A stretch of 64,000 nt of DNA from NCBI GenBank assembly GCA_949299755.1, contig CASGBA010000004.1:1-64000 (forward strand), given 5' to 3'. The position numbers were made by a program, and so were the translations under genes. Under the pieces are notes generated by a model, which searched no databases, was not told the origin of the DNA, and was given only the letters and a program-made list of their open reading frames with translations. Below are positions 61,951-64,000 of this stretch, one piece after another (positions within the stretch are counted from its first letter, which is position 1; each line of letters starts with the position of its first letter). Source of the stretch: an uncultured Treponema sp. (lineage in GTDB: Bacteria; Spirochaetota; Spirochaetia; Treponematales; Treponemataceae).

Positions 61951-63034
61951 AAAAGAAAATTTCCTGATTCCCCGTTTCGGGGCGTTGTGTTTTTTTCTTG
62001 CAACGGTTGAATACATAATCCCCAAGCCGCTTCCTTTTTTACGGCTGGGGATTGCAAACTTCCCCCTTGTTATCGCCGCAGGTTTTTTTCCGGCAAGGGC
62101 ATATTTCCTGCTGGCAATTGTGAAAGTCCTCGTCCAGGGAATCACCGGCGGGACTTTTTTTTCCTGGATTTTTTTATTTTCCTGCCTTGGCACTTTTTCC
62201 TCCGCAGCAATAATGTTTTTATTCAAACGGTTATTGGGAAAATCCATATCCGCCGTGGGATTAAGTACCGCAGGTGCCTTTGTTTCCAACGGTATACAGC
62301 TGGCTGTGGCAGGATTTTGGATTTTCGGGGAAAGTATATTGGCGGTTGCACCCATATTACTGACCGCGGGAATTATTTCGGGAATTATTGTCGGAGCTTT
62401 TGCGGAATTTTTTTCCCGGAAATCCACATGGCTGGCAGAAATTCAAGCCCCCGGATTTTTCCTGAAACTTTCCCCAAGCGCACCGCAAAAAAATAAAATT
62501 CCGGAAACACTATGTCAGAATGATAATGGAAACAAAAACTCCCCGCTGATTATTTTCCGTATTGCTTTCGGTTTTTCCGTGGCAATCGCCTCGGGTTTTT
62601 TCACCCAACTATCCGTCAGAGCCATGATTTTTTTACTTTTTTTCACGGGTTTATGTTTCACAAAAAAACGACCACGACCGGTGCCTGTTATAATCACTTT
62701 AGTTTCAATAACTGTTTTTAACCTTTATCCTCCCTGTGGACAGGTTTTATTTCAAAGAGGGCCTTTCTCTATTACAACTACAGCGTTATACACCGGTTTA
62801 TCCAGAGCTATCTTATTTGAAAGTCTGATTTTTATTTCCCGGTGGACTTTCCTGAAAGGGTCTTTTAAATTTCGCCGAAAAAAACCCTGCTGGCGCCTGC
62901 CTTTCCTTATGGAAAAAACCTTTTCTGTTTTTGCGGAATTGAATTCTGCTCTGCCGTCTCTTTCAAAAGAAAAAAAGAAAATCAGGGACTTCCCCGCATA
63001 CATGGATAAACTTTTGAGCTCTCTTGAAGGATGA
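61931..63034 (+). CDS. Gx transporter family membrane protein (Hpre_diP_synt_I-like)
   Basis: The start is placed at ATG 61931 (MDVDAIEKENFLIPRF); the frame opens at 61862 inside slyD, but that stretch only reads the Cys tail in another frame. The 367-residue protein has about six transmembrane segments in the first 200 residues: GALCFFLATVEYIIPKPLPFLRLGIANFPLVIAAGFFPARAYFLLAIVKVLVQGITGGTFFSWIFLFSCLGTFSSA. This matches the family named heptaprenyl diphosphate synthase component I, or Gx transporter. The C-terminal third is hydrophobic, then basic. It overlaps slyD and shares its mRNA. The substrate is unknown; S-components of vitamin transporters resemble it. Confidence 0.82.
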   Translation: MDVDAIEKENFLIPRFGALCFFLATVEYIIPKPLPFLRLGIANFPLVIAAGFFPARAYFLLAIVKVLVQGITGGTFFSWIFLFSCLGTFSSAAIMFLFKRLLGKSISAVGLSTAGAFVSNGIQLAVAGFWIFGESILAVAPILLTAGIISGIIVGAFAEFFSRKSTWLAEIQAPGFFLKLSPSAPQKNKIPETLCQNDNGNKNSPLIIFRIAFGFSVAIASGFFTQLSVRAMIFLLFFTGLCFTKKRPRPVPVIITLVSITVFNLYPPCGQVLFQRGPFSITTTALYTGLSRAILFESLIFISRWTFLKGSFKFRRKKPCWRLPFLMEKTFSVFAELNSALPSLSKEKKKIRDFPAYMDKLLSSLEG

Positions 63035-63037
63035 GGC

Positions 63038-63766
63038 TCAAGCCCTGGACGGCAAAGCAGAAAGAACCGTTTCCTCAACCCGGGAAACAATTTCCTTCTG
63101 TTCATCCTTTGATAAGTTTTCAGTCATTACAGGAGGATGAATTGTCACAAAGACATCGGCCGGTTTAAGCCTGTTACTGCCTTCAAACAATTTCCAGGTA
63201 CCGTCAATTGACACCGGAATAATGGGGGCTCCGGATTTAAAGGCCAATTTAAAGCTTCCCGGCTTAAACGCCCCTGGGGTATCGCCCTTGCTCCTGTGCC
63301 CTTCCGGGAAAATCAACAGGGAATAACCCTTTTTTATCCTTTCAACAGCGCCTTCCATGTCTTTAACGGATTGGTGGGGGCTTTTCCTGTTCAAAAAAAC
63401 GCATTCCATCAATTTCATCCAACCGGACAGAAAAGGCACCTTCAGTATTTCAACCTTTGCGATAAAAGCCATCGGTTTTTTCACATATCCGAGAAGGACA
63501 GGGATATCCATATAACTCTGGTGGTTTGCTATAAACACAACGGCTCTGTCCATGGGCAGGTTCTCCTGTCCGGACACAGAAATTTTCGTTTTCTTGCCGG
63601 TTAAACCGACAACATATCTGGCCCACTCCTGAACCATAGGAGCAATTTGCTTATCACGTTCCTCAATATTGCCGGTTTTTTGCAGACGGAGCATTTTCCG
63701 CTGCTTCCCCTGCCTGATTATAAGATAAAAAAAGAACCTTATTACCGCAAAAATTGTTTTAATCAT
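63038..63766 (-). CDS. plsC: 1-acyl-sn-glycerol-3-phosphate acyltransferase
   Basis: The 242-residue enzyme makes phosphatidic acid from lysophosphatidic acid. It contains the acyltransferase motif I NHQSYMD (His82, Asp87), motif II FLNR (in MECVFLNRKS), motif III FPEGHRS and motif IV APIIPVSIDGTW. An N-terminal hydrophobic segment (about 5-17) may anchor it. The ATG lies in an A/T-rich stretch with no strong ribosome site. It is convergent with the Gx transporter gene with only 3 bp between stops. Confidence 0.93.
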   Translation of the reverse strand: MIKTIFAVIRFFFYLIIRQGKQRKMLRLQKTGNIEERDKQIAPMVQEWARYVVGLTGKKTKISVSGQENLPMDRAVVFIANHQSYMDIPVLLGYVKKPMAFIAKVEILKVPFLSGWMKLMECVFLNRKSPHQSVKDMEGAVERIKKGYSLLIFPEGHRSKGDTPGAFKPGSFKLAFKSGAPIIPVSIDGTWKLFEGSNRLKPADVFVTIHPPVMTENLSKDEQKEIVSRVEETVLSALPSRA

Positions 63767-63791
63767 ATAAATGCAAGCCTAAAATCAGGAA

Positions 63792-64000
63792 TTATGTCCG
63801 CTGGCGGCTTTGAACCCGCCTTAATCCATCCGTTGCTTCCCTATAATCCGGACGTAATTGAATCGCCCTGCGGTAAGCATCCGCGGCACCGGAATTATTT
63901 CCTGTTTCTTCCCGGACTGTGGCAAGCCGGTACCACCACAGAGACAGGGCCGGCTCATAATAAACAGCGGTTGTATAAGCAAATTCAGCCAGATTATAAC
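63792..64000 (-). CDS. C-terminal part of a TPR-repeat protein (truncated by the window)
   Basis: The minus-strand frame is open from 64000 to a TAA at 63794-63792 and reads YNLAEFAYTTAVYYEPALSL, WWYRLATVREETGN, then AADAYRRAIQLRPDYREATDGL. Alternating helix pairs with A-x3-A-x3-A/P spacing (AADAYRRAIQLRPDY) are TPR-type. The start is outside the window. It would encode a protein-interaction scaffold. Confidence 0.75.
   Translation of the reverse strand, partial: YNLAEFAYTTAVYYEPALSLWWYRLATVREETGNNSGAADAYRRAIQLRPDYREATDGLRRVQSRQRT

Noticed and set aside
1-64000. tRNA, rRNA, insertion sequence or integrase genes
   Set aside because: No cloverleaf, rRNA signature, transposase motif or terminal inverted repeats were noticed on either strand.

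Overview
The window looks like chromosomal DNA of a Treponema-like spirochaete, probably a gut or rumen anaerobe. The support is indirect: a diderm envelope gene set (lipoproteins with spirochaete-type lipoboxes such as LFSSC and FSGC, outer-membrane beta-barrels, LolCDE/LolA-like export), anaerobic metabolism (pyruvate:ferredoxin oxidoreductase, 599-residue pyruvate kinase), a chemotaxis receptor, a FapA/MinD-like pair and a Gx-transporter family protein. No rRNA or tRNA gene was seen, so the placement is an inference.

Layout. 1-870 is a decayed edge holding the C-terminus of a PoNi-like immunity protein. 870-3,100 has a lipoprotein and a membrane sensor that lacks an output domain. 3,230-6,170 is a minus-strand defence operon: HTH-fused cytosine-C5 methyltransferase, Eco47II-type endonuclease, Vsr and a Nudix hydrolase. 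6,500-10,980 is a beta-glucan unit (lipoprotein, GH16, GH5) divergent from an AraC regulator. 11,075-11,985 is a frameshifted lipoprotein gene behind a promoter whose spacer contains a G10 tract. 12,308-19,545 is a complete type II-C CRISPR-Cas locus: 36 identical repeats, cas2, cas1, cas9 and a divergent tracrRNA gene. 19,650-27,040 has psiE, an N-acetylglucosamine-type ABC transporter with nagA, and metE. 27,200-41,930 has pyk, an MCP, a barrel plus three-repeat lipoprotein pair, sfsA, a NarXL-type two-component system, an incomplete peptide-type ABC transporter and lgt. 41,980-55,110 has the fapA/minD/CBS group, a frameshifted MATE gene, nifJ, nnrDE and a DUF898 gene. 55,177-61,022 is a Lol-like trans-envelope cluster: ATPase, two FtsX permeases, LolA-like protein and beta-barrel. 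The right end has nfu, slyD, a Gx transporter, plsC and a partial TPR gene.

Most notable signals. (1) Each CRISPR repeat contains TTGACC-16 bp-TATAAT, so every spacer appears to have its own promoter and mature-length guides could arise without 5' processing. (2) The tracrRNA gene has a near-consensus promoter, an anti-repeat at its predicted 5' end and a UNCG-loop terminator; cas9 diverges from it. (3) The poly-G tract between -35 and -10 looks like a phase-variation switch. (4) The ABC/LolA/beta-barrel cluster could be a self-contained route for lipid or lipoprotein across the envelope. Three genes (near 9,989, 11,604 and 47,598) are each one base short in a homopolymer, so true pseudogenes, phase variation and sequencing error need to be separated.
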